From: Nocardioides cremeus
Lineage (GTDB): Bacteria > Actinomycetota > Actinomycetes > Propionibacteriales > Nocardioidaceae
Assembly (NCBI RefSeq): GCF_030518195.1
Contig: NZ_JAULSC010000004.1
Location: forward strand, 1-64,000
Length of the DNA: 64,000 nucleotides
Direction: 5' to 3'
This document shows positions 52,184 through 63,884 of this stretch, piece by piece. Positions within the stretch are counted from its first letter, which is position 1. Each line of letters begins with the position of its first letter. The notes under the pieces were generated by a model. It did not search any database, was not told the DNA's origin, and saw only the letters and a program-made list of their open reading frames with translations. Both the position numbers and the translations under genes were made by a program.

Positions 52184-52873
52184 TCAGGCACCCTGCGCCG
52201 ACACCACCAAGGAGCGAGCACGCTGGACGACCAGCTCGACCACCAGCGGGTGCTCGCCCAGCACGTCGGCGCAGACGCCCGCCCCGGCGGCGTCGGCCAT
52301 CTCTCGCACCTTGCGCGAGAACAGCCCCGGCGAGAGCAGGTACGCCGACACCGCGTCACCGGGCCGGACGACCTCCTCGGGCCGCCGGCCGTAGCCGGAG
52401 AGCGTCGCCAGCCGTACCCGCCCGCCCCACTGCCCGGCCAGCAGCCGGGTGGCGCCGCGCAGGTCGCGCCAGGCACGCAGGTCGGTGGAGCCGGCGGCGA
52501 CCATCACCAGCGGCGCACCCGGCTCGGCACCGGCCTCGACCAGCCGGTCGACCTGCGCGCGGGCCAGCAGCAGGTCGGGCCCGAGCGGGCGGCCCAGCAC
52601 GACCGGCACCCCGGCCGGCGCGCCGGCGCACGCCTGCGGCAGGTCCTGGCGCACGTGGAACCCGGTCGAGAGCAGCAGCGGGACCACCACGGCCGGGGCC
52701 GCCAACCCGGCTACGACGTCACCGAGCAGCGGCTCGCTCAGCTCGACGTACGCCGCCGTCGCGGGCACGCCGAGCCGCTCGGCCGCCGCGGCGGTCAGGC
52801 GCCGGGCGGTCTCGTTTCCGCCGGCGCGCCGGGTGCCGTGCGCGACCGTGACCAGCAGCGGCGACCCGCTCAC
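52184..52873 (-). CDS. Sirohydrochlorin chelatase-like protein (CbiX family)
   Basis: This 229-residue protein has two CbiX-like half domains. The N-terminal metal/substrate His is in VTVAHGTRRAGG, and LLLSTGFHVRQDLP provides the second His. It likely inserts Fe or Co into sirohydrochlorin, here probably Fe for the siroheme of NirB, given its operon position. The GTG start overlaps the stop of the uroporphyrinogen-III synthase gene. Confidence 0.83.
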   Translation of the reverse strand: MSGSPLLVTVAHGTRRAGGNETARRLTAAAAERLGVPATAAYVELSEPLLGDVVAGLAAPAVVVPLLLSTGFHVRQDLPQACAGAPAGVPVVLGRPLGPDLLLARAQVDRLVEAGAEPGAPLVMVAAGSTDLRAWRDLRGATRLLAGQWGGRVRLATLSGYGRRPEEVVRPGDAVSAYLLSPGLFSRKVREMADAAGAGVCADVLGEHPLVVELVVQRARSLVVSAQGA

Positions 52874-54057
52874 GGCTCGACCGCGAGCCGGTAGCCGCGC
52901 TTGACGACGGTCTGGACGGCGCGAGTACCGAGGGCGGCTCGCAGGCGGGCGACCGCCATCTCGACGGCGTGCTCGGAGCCGGCGGTGCCGCTGGGGAGCA
53001 TCGCCAGCAGGGCGCGCCGTGAGACCACGTTGCCGGGGTTGGCGACCAGGGCCTGGAGGACCGAGGCGGGGGCGGGCGAGAGCTTCACCTCCGCACCGTC
53101 GAGCAGCACGCTGTCGCCGTGCAGCAGCAGCTGGTGGCCGCCGACCAGCTCGACGGCCAGACCGGAACGTCGCGAGGGCAGCTCGGTGGCCAGCAGCTTG
53201 ACCATCGCCACCAGCCGGGAGCGGTCGGGGTAGACGGTGGGCACGCCCCACAGCTCGAAGGCCGCGGCGGTGACCGGGCCGACGCACACAGCCAGCACGT
53301 CGGCCTGGAAGGCGCTGACCACGTCGTCGCGCCGGCCCACCGAGGCGGCGGCGTCGAGCAGGGCGGAGACCGCCGGAGCGGCGGTGAAGGTGACGGCGTG
53401 CACCTGGCCGTCGGCGATCTGGTCGACCAGGCGGAACATCGGTGTCGGGTCGTCGGCGCCCACGACGCGGTAGACGGTCACCACGTCGACGACGGCCCCC
53501 TGGCGGCGCAGGGCGTGGGCCACCATCGAGAGCGACTGGCCGTGCTCCTGCACCACGATCCGCCGGCCGGCGAGGTCGCGCCCGCGCAGGTGGTTGAGCA
53601 CGTCCTCGAAGAGCTCCGACTCCGGCGACCACAGCTCGCGCAGGCCTGCGCCGCGCAGGGCACCGACGCTCTTCGGGCCGCGGGCCAGGATCTCGGCCGG
53701 GCGCAGCGCCTCGACGAGGCCCTCGCGCAGCCCCCAGCCCTCGGCAGCGGCGAGCCAGGCGCGCATCCCGACCCCGGTGGTGGCCAGGAACAGGTCGGGC
53801 GGCTGGGCGACGACGGCCTCGGTCGCCCGTCGGAGCGCCGCGTCGTCCACACGGGTGGGGTCGGTCGACAGCGCCGGCGCCCACACGACCTCGGCGCCGC
53901 GCCGCTCGATGAGCGCGACCTGCTCCTCGACCTTGCGCGAGGCCGTGACCCCGACGCGGAACCCGTCGAGGCTGCCGCCCCCGGACTCGTCCATCTCCTC
54001 GGCCCTCTCCTCGGCGTCCGGTCCGGCACCTGGCGCCAGGGCCCTCCCGGAGGTCAC
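52870..54057 (-). CDS. Uroporphyrinogen-III synthase fused to a winged-helix DNA-binding domain
   Basis: This protein of about 395 residues has a HemD-like domain over ~30-290 (GFRVGVTASRKVEEQ, FTAAPAVSALLDAA, AVCVGPVTAAA) and an OmpR-type winged helix over ~300-395 (GNVVSRRALLAMLPSG, VEMAVARLRAAL, VKRGYRLAVEP). The arrangement is that of Rv0260c of M. tuberculosis. It may supply uroporphyrinogen III for siroheme and also bind DNA. The GTG at 54057 overlaps the nirD stop; ATG at 53994 after GAGGAG is an alternative start. Confidence 0.86.
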   Translation of the reverse strand: MTSGRALAPGAGPDAEERAEEMDESGGGSLDGFRVGVTASRKVEEQVALIERRGAEVVWAPALSTDPTRVDDAALRRATEAVVAQPPDLFLATTGVGMRAWLAAAEGWGLREGLVEALRPAEILARGPKSVGALRGAGLRELWSPESELFEDVLNHLRGRDLAGRRIVVQEHGQSLSMVAHALRRQGAVVDVVTVYRVVGADDPTPMFRLVDQIADGQVHAVTFTAAPAVSALLDAAASVGRRDDVVSAFQADVLAVCVGPVTAAAFELWGVPTVYPDRSRLVAMVKLLATELPSRRSGLAVELVGGHQLLLHGDSVLLDGAEVKLSPAPASVLQALVANPGNVVSRRALLAMLPSGTAGSEHAVEMAVARLRAALGTRAVQTVVKRGYRLAVEP

Positions 54058-54437
54058 TGCGGGCACTCGGGGCGCCGCCCGCCGACCTGCACCTCTCCGT
54101 CGACGACTCGGGTGTCGTAGGCGGCGACCCGCAGGGTCGGGTCGTCGAGGCACCGGCCGTCGCGCAGCGCGTAGTGCTCCTTGTGCAGCGGCGAGGCCAC
54201 GAACACCTCGTCGCCGCGTGTCCCGATGATCCCACGCGAGAGCACCGACGCCCCGGTGACGGGGTCGATGTTGGACAGCGCGTGCACCTGGTCGTCGTGG
54301 GTGCGGAAGACCGCGACGGCCTCACCACGCACCAGGGCGGGCACACCGGCTTCGCGGGCCAGCGCGCCCAGGGCGCACACGGGCACCCACGTCACGTCGT
54401 CGGGAACCCGCACCTCGTCCGGCGCCGTGGCGCTCAT
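54054..54437 (-). CDS. nirD: Nitrite reductase (NADH) small subunit
   Basis: This 127-residue protein has a Rieske-like fold. The usual Cys/His ligands are absent: the segment SNIDPVTGASVLSRGIIG stands where Rieske proteins have CxH, as is normal for NirD. SPLHKEHYALRDGRCLDDP marks the second loop. It pairs with NirB for reduction of nitrite to ammonium. ATG overlaps the nirB stop by 4 bp. Confidence 0.92.
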   Translation of the reverse strand: MSATAPDEVRVPDDVTWVPVCALGALAREAGVPALVRGEAVAVFRTHDDQVHALSNIDPVTGASVLSRGIIGTRGDEVFVASPLHKEHYALRDGRCLDDPTLRVAAYDTRVVDGEVQVGGRRPECPQ

Positions 54438-57010
54438 GCCGGCGCCCCCATCGCGATGGTGGCCCCCAGGTCGACCGGTCCGGCCGGCACGATCTGGTCG
54501 CGCGCCGTGCCGAACGAGACGGCCGGGTCGGGGGTCTCGGGTGCGTTGACGAAGGAGACGAAGCGGGCCAGCTTGTCGGGGTCGTCGAGCACCGCCGACC
54601 ACTCGTCGACGTACGTCGCGACGTGGCGCGCCATGGCGGCCTCGAGCTCGCTGCCCAGGCCGAGCACGTCGTCGACGACCACCTCGCGGAGCCGGTCGAG
54701 CCCGCCCTCGAGGGAGTCGAGCCACGGCGCCGTGCGCTGCAGCCGGTCGGCGGTGCGGACGTAGTACATGAGGTAGCGGTCGAGGTAGCGCACGAGCGTC
54801 TCGTCGTCGAGGTCACCGGCGAGCAGCCTGGCGTGCGCCGGGGTGGCCCCGCCGTTGCCTCCGACGTAGAGGTTCCAGCCCTTCTCGGTGGCGATCACGC
54901 CGAAGTCCTTCGACCGCGCCTCCGCGCACTCACGTGCACACCCCGAGACCCCGCCCTTGAGCTTGTGCGGCGAGCGCAGCCCCCGGTAGCGCAGCTCGAG
55001 GTCGATGGCCATCTGCACCGAGTCCTGCACCCCGAAGCGGCACCACGTCGACCCCACGCACGACTTCACCGTGCGCAGCGACTTGCCGTAGGCGTGCCCG
55101 GACTCGAAGCCGGCGTCGACGAGGCGGCGCCAGATCACCGGGAGCTCCTCGACCCGGGCCCCGAAGAGGTCGATGCGCTGGCCGCCGGTGATCTTGGTGT
55201 AGAGCCCGTGGTCGCGGGCGACCTCGCCGATCACGATGAGCTTGTCGGGGGTGATCTCACCGCCCGGGATGCGCGGCACCACCGAGTAGCTGCCGTTGCG
55301 CTGGATGTTGGCCAGGAACGCGTCGTTGGTGTCCTGGAGCACCGCGCGCTGCTCGCCCAGCACGTGCTCGTTGACCAGGCTGGCCAGCACGGAGGCGACG
55401 GTCGGCTTGCACACGTCGCAGCCGCGGCCGGTGCCGTGGGCCGTCACCACCTCGTCGAAGCTGCGGTAGCCGTGGATCGCGACCACGTCGAAGAGCTCGG
55501 CGCGCGAGAGCGCGAAGTGCTCGCACAAGGCCCGGCTGACCTCGCGGCCCTGGGCGGCGAAGTGGTCCTCGACGATCGCCTTGACGGTGCCCACGCACGA
55601 GCCGCAGGTGCTGCCCGCCCCGGTGCAGGCCTTGAGCGCGGCCACGTCCCCACAGTGGTGCTCGGCTCCGTCGGGGCCGGGGTGGGCCACGTCGAGCCGC
55701 TCGAGGAGGGTCGCCTTGGTGACGTTGTTGCAGGAGCAGACCTGGGCCTCGGGCGGCAACGACGCCACTCCGGTCGTGGCACCACCACGGCTGGGCGGCA
55801 GGATCAGCTCCTCGGGGTTGTCGGGCAGGTCGATGCCGCTGGCCACCATCGGTCGCAGCACGCCGTACGCCGACGCGTCGCCGACCAGGATCCCGCCGAG
55901 CAGGCGCCGCCCGTCGTCGCTGACCACGAGCTTCTTGTAGAGCCCGGCGACCGCGTCGGAGAAGACCAGCTCGAGGGCGCCGTCGGTGGTGGCGAACGCG
56001 TCGCCGAACGAGGCCACGTCGACCCCGAGCAGCTTAAGCTTCGTCGACATGTCGGCGCCCACGAAGCGGCCGGCGCCGCCGAGCAGGGCGTCGACGACCA
56101 CCTCGGCCATGTCGTAGCCGGGCGCGACCAGTCCGTACATCCGACCCCCAGGGGCGGCGCACTCGCCGACCGCCCAGATCCGCTCGTCGCTGCTGCGGCA
56201 CTGCTCGTCGACCAGCACCCCGCCCCGCTCGGCGACCTCGAGCCCGGCCGCGCGGGCCAGCGCGTCGCGCGGGCGGATGCCGGCCGAGAAGACCACCACC
56301 TGGGCCTCGACCCGTGCCCCGCCGGCCAGGGCGAGCCCGTCGACGCGGTCGGTGCCGCTCACCGACTCGGTGGCCACACCGGTGTGCACCCGCACGCCGA
56401 GGCCCTCGACGTGGCGCACCAGCGTGGCGCCGGCCGCCTCGTCGAGCTGCACCGGCATCAGCCGGGGCGCCATCTCCACGACGTGGGTCTCGAGCCCGAG
56501 CTGCACGAGCGCGTTGGCGGCCTCGAGGCCCAGCAGGCCGCCGCCCACCACGACCCCGGCCGTGGCCGGGCCGGCCGCCGCCCGAATCGCGTCGAGGTCC
56601 TCGATGGTGCGGTAGACGAAGCAGCCGTCGAGGTCGTGGCCAGGCACGGGCGGCACGAAGGGCGCCGCGCCCGTGGCCAGCACCAGCTGGTCGTAGCCCA
56701 GCACCCGGCCGTCGCGGAGCGAGACCGTGCGCTCAGCCCGGTCGAGCGCGGTGACCTCGGTGCCGAGCAGCAGCTCGACCGCGGGGTCGTCGTACGAGCC
56801 GGAGGGCAGCAGGGAGAGCTCCTCGGGCCCGCTCGCGGCGAAGTACGACGTCAGCGCCACGCGGTCGTAGGCCGGTCGCGGCTCCTGGCCGACCACGACG
56901 ACGTCGTGGGTGGCGGTCAGCCCGCGCTCGACGGCGGCCTGCACGAGGCGGTGGCCGACCATGCCGTGGCCGACCACGACCAGGCGGGGGCGGGGGGTGG
57001 TGCTCGTCAT
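54434..57010 (-). CDS. nirB: Nitrite reductase (NADH) large subunit
   Basis: This 858-residue enzyme has an N-terminal FAD/NADH oxidoreductase (RLVVVGHGMVGHRL; VVVGGGLLGLEAANAL), a BFD-like [2Fe-2S] domain (CSCNNVTK...CGSCVG) and two siroheme/4Fe-4S nitrite reductase half domains. The siroheme/4Fe-4S cysteines are in VGSTWCRFGVQDS and GGVSGCARECAEARSKDFG. It reduces nitrite to ammonium with six electrons from NADH. ATG with GGGAGAA upstream. Gap to the preceding flavoprotein gene is 113 bp. Confidence 0.95.
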   Translation of the reverse strand: MTSTTPRPRLVVVGHGMVGHRLVQAAVERGLTATHDVVVVGQEPRPAYDRVALTSYFAASGPEELSLLPSGSYDDPAVELLLGTEVTALDRAERTVSLRDGRVLGYDQLVLATGAAPFVPPVPGHDLDGCFVYRTIEDLDAIRAAAGPATAGVVVGGGLLGLEAANALVQLGLETHVVEMAPRLMPVQLDEAAGATLVRHVEGLGVRVHTGVATESVSGTDRVDGLALAGGARVEAQVVVFSAGIRPRDALARAAGLEVAERGGVLVDEQCRSSDERIWAVGECAAPGGRMYGLVAPGYDMAEVVVDALLGGAGRFVGADMSTKLKLLGVDVASFGDAFATTDGALELVFSDAVAGLYKKLVVSDDGRRLLGGILVGDASAYGVLRPMVASGIDLPDNPEELILPPSRGGATTGVASLPPEAQVCSCNNVTKATLLERLDVAHPGPDGAEHHCGDVAALKACTGAGSTCGSCVGTVKAIVEDHFAAQGREVSRALCEHFALSRAELFDVVAIHGYRSFDEVVTAHGTGRGCDVCKPTVASVLASLVNEHVLGEQRAVLQDTNDAFLANIQRNGSYSVVPRIPGGEITPDKLIVIGEVARDHGLYTKITGGQRIDLFGARVEELPVIWRRLVDAGFESGHAYGKSLRTVKSCVGSTWCRFGVQDSVQMAIDLELRYRGLRSPHKLKGGVSGCARECAEARSKDFGVIATEKGWNLYVGGNGGATPAHARLLAGDLDDETLVRYLDRYLMYYVRTADRLQRTAPWLDSLEGGLDRLREVVVDDVLGLGSELEAAMARHVATYVDEWSAVLDDPDKLARFVSFVNAPETPDPAVSFGTARDQIVPAGPVDLGATIAMGAPA

Positions 57011-57123
57011 CGGTTCTCCCTCACGGGTGCGGTGCCCGGGGCGGGGCTCGGGTGGTGCGGGGACTGCCTGACCAGGCTGGACCGGCGAAGTTGCCCCGCG
57101 ATGACCTCGTCGATGACGTCGTG

Positions 57124-58559
57124 TCACTTTGTCCGCACGACCTCACAGGTCGGGTCGGCCGCGGCGGTGCCGACCAGCTGCGCGCAGGTCGCGGCGCACG
57201 ACCCGCAGCCGGTGGTGGCCCGGGTCTGCTCGCGCGCCTGCTGGAGGTCGGCGCACGCCCGCAGCCGCCCGGCGCTCACACCGGCGCAGGCGCAGACCTC
57301 CACGTCGTCCGGCAGTGCGTCGGCCGTCGGCGCCGCGGCGCCCTGCTCCGGCAGCAGCAGCTGGCCGGGCTCGTGCGGGCCGAGCACGGTGCCGCGGTCG
57401 TAGTGCTGGGTGATCAGGCCGACACGCGACAGGTCGCCGACCAGCGCGGCGGCCACCACGACGCCGTCGCGCACCACCAGCCGAGAGTGCTTGCCCACCA
57501 CGGGGTTGGTCACCTCGACGACCTCGCCCTCGGCGCCGACCGGGTCGCCGAGCACCGCCACGTCGAGACCCGTGGCGCGCAGCCGGGCGACCCCCCGTGA
57601 GCCGGTGTGCTCGACGTCGTGGCCGCAGAGGCGCCGGGCCAGCACCCCTGCCTGGTCCCAGGCCGGGGGCACGAACCCGGTGGTGACCCCGCGGTGCTCG
57701 GCGCAGTCGCCGATCGCGTGCACGGTCGGGTCGGTCGGCGAGGTCAGGTGGTCGTCGACCACGACCCCACGGCGCACCGCCAGGCCGGCCGCGCGGGCCA
57801 GCGACGTCGCCGGGCGTCCTCCCGCAGTGAGGACGACGAGGTCGGTGTCGAGCACGGCGCCGTTGTCGAGGCGCACCCCGGTGACCCCCTCGCCCGAGGT
57901 CGGCTCGACCAACCGCACCGCGCGGGCGCCGGTGTAGACCGTGGTGCCGAGCCGGCGCAGGCTGCGTGCCAGCACCGCCCCGGCGCCCGCACCCACCTGC
58001 CGTGACAGCAGGTGCTCGGCGCCCTCCACGACCTCGGTGGCCACCCCGCGCACCGACAGCGCGCGAGCGACCTGCAGCCCCAGCAGCCCGCCGCCCACGA
58101 CGACGGCGCGCCGGGCGTCGGGCACGGCGTCGAGCAGTCGTCGGCAGTCTGCCAGCGAGCGGAAGGCGTGCACCGCGGGGTGCAGCCGGCCCTCGGCGGT
58201 GACCAGCCCCCGCACGGGCGGCAGCGTGGGCAGTGAGCCGGTGGCCAGCACCAGGCGGTCGAAGGGCACGACGGTGCCGTCCACGAGCATCACGTCGCGG
58301 TGCCCGCGGTCGATCGCCAGCACCCTGCTGCCCAGGCGCAGGTCGATGCCGCGCTCGGCGTACCACTCGGGCCGGCGCAGCGTGATCGCGCTGTCGACGT
58401 GGGTGCCCTCGAGCACCGCCGAGAGCAGGATGCGGTTGTACGCCGGCACCGCCTCGTCGCCCAGCACCGTGACGTGCCCGGCGTACCCACCGGCGACCAG
58501 CTGCTCGACCAGCCGGGTCGCGGCCATCCCGTGGCCCACCACCACGAGGCGCTCGCGGC

Positions 58560-58563
<4 letters not shown>
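57124..58563 (-). CDS. FAD-dependent oxidoreductase with C-terminal [2Fe-2S] domain, nitrate reductase partner
   Basis: This 479-residue flavoprotein resembles the N-terminal half of NirB: FAD motif RLVVVGHGMAATRLVEQL and NAD motif AVVVGGGLLGLQVARAL. A BFD-like domain at the end carries CACAGVSAGRL and CGSCAATCAQL cysteines. It most likely passes electrons from NAD(P)H to the adjacent assimilatory nitrate reductase, a NasB-type role. The GTG start overlaps the nitrate reductase stop (GTGA). A longer in-frame extension is not supported. Confidence 0.85.
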
Positions 58564-60655
<2,092 letters not shown>

Positions 60656-60656
<1 letters not shown>

Positions 60657-62167
60657 CAGGCCCGGGCCTGCGCCAGCGGCGCGGTGCGGCGGATGTAGGT
60701 CGCCCAGGTCACCAGCGCGCAGAGCACGTAGTAGGAGATGAAGAGGACGAAGGCCGTCTTGACCGCCGCCAGCGGATCTGTGATCCACGGGGCGCCGAAC
60801 ATCATCGGGATCAGGAAGCCACCGACGGCGCCGGCGGCCCCGATGATCCCCACGGCCGCGGACGACTCCTTGGTGGCCCGCAGCAGCGCACCGCGGTGCT
60901 CCGGCGTGCCCTCGACGGTGCCGGCGCTGTGCTGGAAGCGCCAGATCGTCGGGATCATCCGGTACGCCGAGCCGTTGCCGACCCCGGTGGCGGCGAAGAC
61001 GCACAGGAAGAAGGCCAGGAACAGCGGGAACCACGAGGAGTTCGCGTCGGCCACGGTGAGGTCGCCACCGGGGTTGGCCACCACCTGGCCCAGCGTCCAC
61101 AGCACCGCGCAGGTCGAGACGATCATCGCCACGAAGGCCGCCAGCGTCACCCGGGCGCCGCCGAACCGGTCGGCCAGCCAGCCGCCGAAGGGCCGGGTGA
61201 AGGAGCCGACCAGGGCGCCGAGGAAGGCGTAGAAGACGAAGTTGATGCCACCGGTGACCGCACCGCTGGCCGGGTCGACGACCGAGAAGTTGACCTTGAT
61301 CAGCAGCGGCATCGCCGCCGAGTAGCCGATGAAGGAGCCGAAGGTGCCGATGTAGAGGAAGCTCATCACCCACGTCTGGGGGCGGCGCAGCACCGCGGCG
61401 CTCTCCCTGCTCGAGCCGGTGGCGGTGCCGAGGTTGTCCATGTAGAGGTAGGCGCCCAGCGCGGCGACCAGGGCCAGGGCGACGTACACCCAGCCGGCCC
61501 GCTCGAGGTGGATCCCGCCCTCCGCGGCCTTGACCAGCCCGAAGACCCCGGCCGCACCCACGATGACGGGCAGGAAGAACTGGATCACCGCGACGCCGAT
61601 GTTGCCGCCGGCAGCGTTGAGGCCCAGCGCCGCGCCCTTCTTGGCGGAGGGGTAGAAGGCGTTGATGTTGGCCATCGACGAGGCGAAGTTGCCACCGCCG
61701 AGGCCGGCGGTGGCAGCGATCAGCACCATCACCCAGTACGGCGTGCCCGTGCGCTGCACCGCGACCACGAAGAGGAGCGTGGGCACCAGGAGCAGCAGTG
61801 CGCTGGCCACCGTCCAGTTGCGGCCGCCGAAGCGCGGCACCGCGAACGTGTACGGCACCCGGATCAGCGCACCCACCAGGTTGGGGGCCGCGACCAGGAA
61901 GAACAGCTGCTGGGGGCTGTAGCCGAAGCGGCTGCCCAGCATCGCTGCCGAGACGCTCCAGATGAGCCACACCGAGAAGCCCAGGTGCTCGGCGAAGATC
62001 GACCAGGCCAGGTTGCGGCGCGCCACCTGCTTGCCGCCACCCTCCCAGAAGTCGGGCTCCTCGGGCCGCCAGTCGTCGATCCAGCGCCGGGTACGACGAC
62101 GAGGCGGGGCGGAGGGCGGGCTGGCTGCCGGTGCTGCGGCGCCGGGTGCGGGCTGCAAGGTGGTCAT
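60656..62167 (-). CDS. Nitrate/nitrite transporter (MFS, NarK/NasA type)
   Basis: This 503-residue transporter has an extended Pro/Arg-rich N-terminus (~45 residues) and about 12 membrane helices. The nitrate signature motifs are present: GLGGGNFASSMANINAFYPSA and GGFLIPMMFGAP near the C-terminal half, and conserved Arg in RVPYTFAVPRFGGRN. It imports nitrate for the downstream reductases and may export nitrite. ATG with GAGGAGAA upstream; it heads the operon. The 159 bp upstream has a GAAAC element but no convincing GlnR box. Confidence 0.92.
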
Positions 62168-62326
62168 GGCGGTTCTCCTCGGGGGAGCACGGGCGGATGT
62201 CTGCGCCAGCCTCCCGAGCGCAGGTTTCACCCCGCGTGCGCCCGCCGCGTCGCTCCCGTCAACTTCCGCTCACGGCCTCACGCCCCTCACGACCTCACCC
62301 CGCCGCCCGGTCGGCACACTGGCCCG

Positions 62327-62842
62327 GTGCCGACCCGTCTGTTGATCATCGCCGACACCCACCTTCCCAAGCGCGCCAAGGCGCTGCCCGACGAGGTGTG
62401 GGCGGCGGTCGAGGAGGCCGACGTCGTGGTGCACGCCGGTGACTGGGTCGACGTGGCGCTGCTCGACGAGCTCGAGCAGCGCAGCCGACGGCTGGTCGCG
62501 GTGCACGGCAACAACGACCACGGGGTGCTGCGCGAGCGGCTGCCGCTGGTGGCCGAGGCCGAGGTCGAGGGGCTGCGGCTGGGCGTGGTGCACGAGACCG
62601 GCGACAAGCAGGGCCGCGAGAGGCGCTGCGACGCGGACTACCCGCACCTCGACGTGCTGGTCTTCGGCCACAGCCACATCCCGTGGGACACCACGACCCC
62701 CGGGGGCCTGCGGCTGCTCAACCCGGGTTCACCCACCGACCGGCGCCGCCAGCCGCACTGCACCTACCTGACGGCGCTCGCCGCCGACGGCGGGCTGCAC
62801 GACGTCACCCTGCACCGGCTCCCGCCCCGCACCGCTCGCTGA
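62327..62842 (+). CDS. Metallophosphoesterase (YfcE/MJ0936 family)
   Basis: This 171-residue protein has all phosphoesterase metal motifs: IIADTHLP, VVHAGDWVD, VHGNNDHGVLRE, VVHETGDK and FGHSHIPW. It is a calcineurin-type phosphodiesterase of the YfcE family; the substrate is unknown. GTG start with no ribosome-binding site visible. Divergent from the nitrate transporter and convergent with the small membrane-protein gene. Confidence 0.86.
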   Translation: MPTRLLIIADTHLPKRAKALPDEVWAAVEEADVVVHAGDWVDVALLDELEQRSRRLVAVHGNNDHGVLRERLPLVAEAEVEGLRLGVVHETGDKQGRERRCDADYPHLDVLVFGHSHIPWDTTTPGGLRLLNPGSPTDRRRQPHCTYLTALAADGGLHDVTLHRLPPRTAR

Positions 62843-62860
62843 CCTTCAGGCGCCGAGCGC

Positions 62861-63295
62861 TCAGGCGCTGACCGGGCCGCGGTGCAGCCGCACCGCGCTC
62901 ACGCAGGCCAGCACCCCGCCGCCGAGCACCAGCACCAGGCCCGGACCGGGCATCCAGCCGGCGGTGCCGACCAGGCTCAGCAGGTGCCCGACCTGCCACA
63001 GCGGCAGCGCGAGCGCCACCACGCCGAGCAGCGCCGCCTGCGCCACCGCGAGCGCGCGCATCGGCACCATCACCCCGGCGAAGCCGAGCATGCACGCGTA
63101 GAACGTCCACAGTCCGGCGCCCTGCCCGCCGAGCACGGTGCCGATCGGGGTGTCGACCCAGGGCATGAACGAACCGAAGAGCACCAGGAAGCTGGCTCCC
63201 AGCAGGCTGCGGCGCCCCGGCTCGCCGCCCCGACGCCCCCGCGTGCGCGTGCGGCCGGCGGGAGTCGTGGTGGCAGGGCTGCTGGTGGTGGCCAT
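62861..63295 (-). CDS. Small polytopic membrane protein, unknown function
   Basis: This 144-residue protein has an Arg-rich cytoplasmic N-terminus and four predicted membrane helices (about 30-46, 62-80, 84-106 and 118-137). No family is recognised. There is no ribosome-binding site before the ATG. It is divergent from the DUF4212/symporter pair and shares with it an intergenic region containing three CRP-like palindromes, so co-regulation is possible. Confidence 0.65.
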   Translation of the reverse strand: MATTSSPATTTPAGRTRTRGRRGGEPGRRSLLGASFLVLFGSFMPWVDTPIGTVLGGQGAGLWTFYACMLGFAGVMVPMRALAVAQAALLGVVALALPLWQVGHLLSLVGTAGWMPGPGLVLVLGGGVLACVSAVRLHRGPVSA

Positions 63296-63312
63296 GTCGG
63301 GAGGCTACGACG

Positions 63313-63328
63313 GGTGACCCACGTCACG
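63313..63328. promoter_or_regulatory. CRP-like palindrome 1
   Basis: GGTGACCCACGTCACG carries a perfect GTGA-N6-TCAC core, 18 bp upstream of the small membrane-protein start. Confidence 0.45.
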
Positions 63329-63491
63329 GCAGGGGTGCACCGCGCGCGCCGGCCGAGCGTCGTACGCCGCGCGGCGAACGGTCACCGCGACGCGACGAGC
63401 GGTCCACCCCGACCCTCACCAGCCGCTCGACGGGGGTCCCGGCACCGCTCGGCCGCCGCTCGTCGCAGCCGTCGTCCCGCTCGTCGCAAAG

Positions 63492-63507
63492 TGTGACCGC
63501 AGTCACT
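63492..63507 (+). promoter_or_regulatory. CRP-like palindrome 2
   Basis: TGTGACCGCAGTCACT matches TGTGA-N6-TCACA in nine of ten fixed bases, about 100 bp upstream of the DUF4212 start. Confidence 0.55.
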
Positions 63508-63565
63508 CTTTGCTCTTGCGACGACCCCCGCGACGGCGATTGCATCCCGTTCCGACGACCTGACG

Positions 63566-63581
63566 TGTGGTCCACCTCACG
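63566..63581 (+). promoter_or_regulatory. CRP-like palindrome 3 (weaker)
   Basis: TGTGGTCCACCTCACG matches eight of ten fixed bases of the CRP consensus, 25 bp before the DUF4212 start, a position that would repress. Confidence 0.35.
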
Positions 63582-63605
63582 CGCCGTCGAGACGAGGAGG
63601 AAGCG

Positions 63606-63884
63606 ATGGATGACGCACAGCGCCGGGAGTACTGGCGCCGCAACGTGCGGCTGATGGCCGTGCTGCTGACGATCTGGGCCCTGGTGTCGTTCGGCGCCGG
63701 GATCCTGTTCGTGGAGCCGCTCAACGAGATCGTGGTCGCCGGGTTCCCGCTCGGCTTCTGGTTCTCCCAGCAGGGCGCGATCATCACGTTCGTCGCGATC
63801 ATCGCGGTCTACGTGTGGCGCATGGACAAGCTCGACGCGGAGTTCGGCGTGGAGGAGTACGAGCAGGAGGTGCACCACTCGTGA
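63606..63884 (+). CDS. DUF4212 small subunit of sodium:solute symporter
   Basis: This 92-residue protein has two membrane helices (VRLMAVLLTIWALVSFGAG; AIITFVAIIAVYVWRM) and the family signature YWRRNVRLM near the N-terminus. It also has GFPLGFWFSQQG between the helices. It is the accessory subunit of VC_2705-type symporters. GAGGAGGAAGCG before the ATG is a strong ribosome-binding site. Its stop overlaps the next gene by 4 bp (GTGA). Confidence 0.88.
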   Translation: MDDAQRREYWRRNVRLMAVLLTIWALVSFGAGILFVEPLNEIVVAGFPLGFWFSQQGAIITFVAIIAVYVWRMDKLDAEFGVEEYEQEVHHS

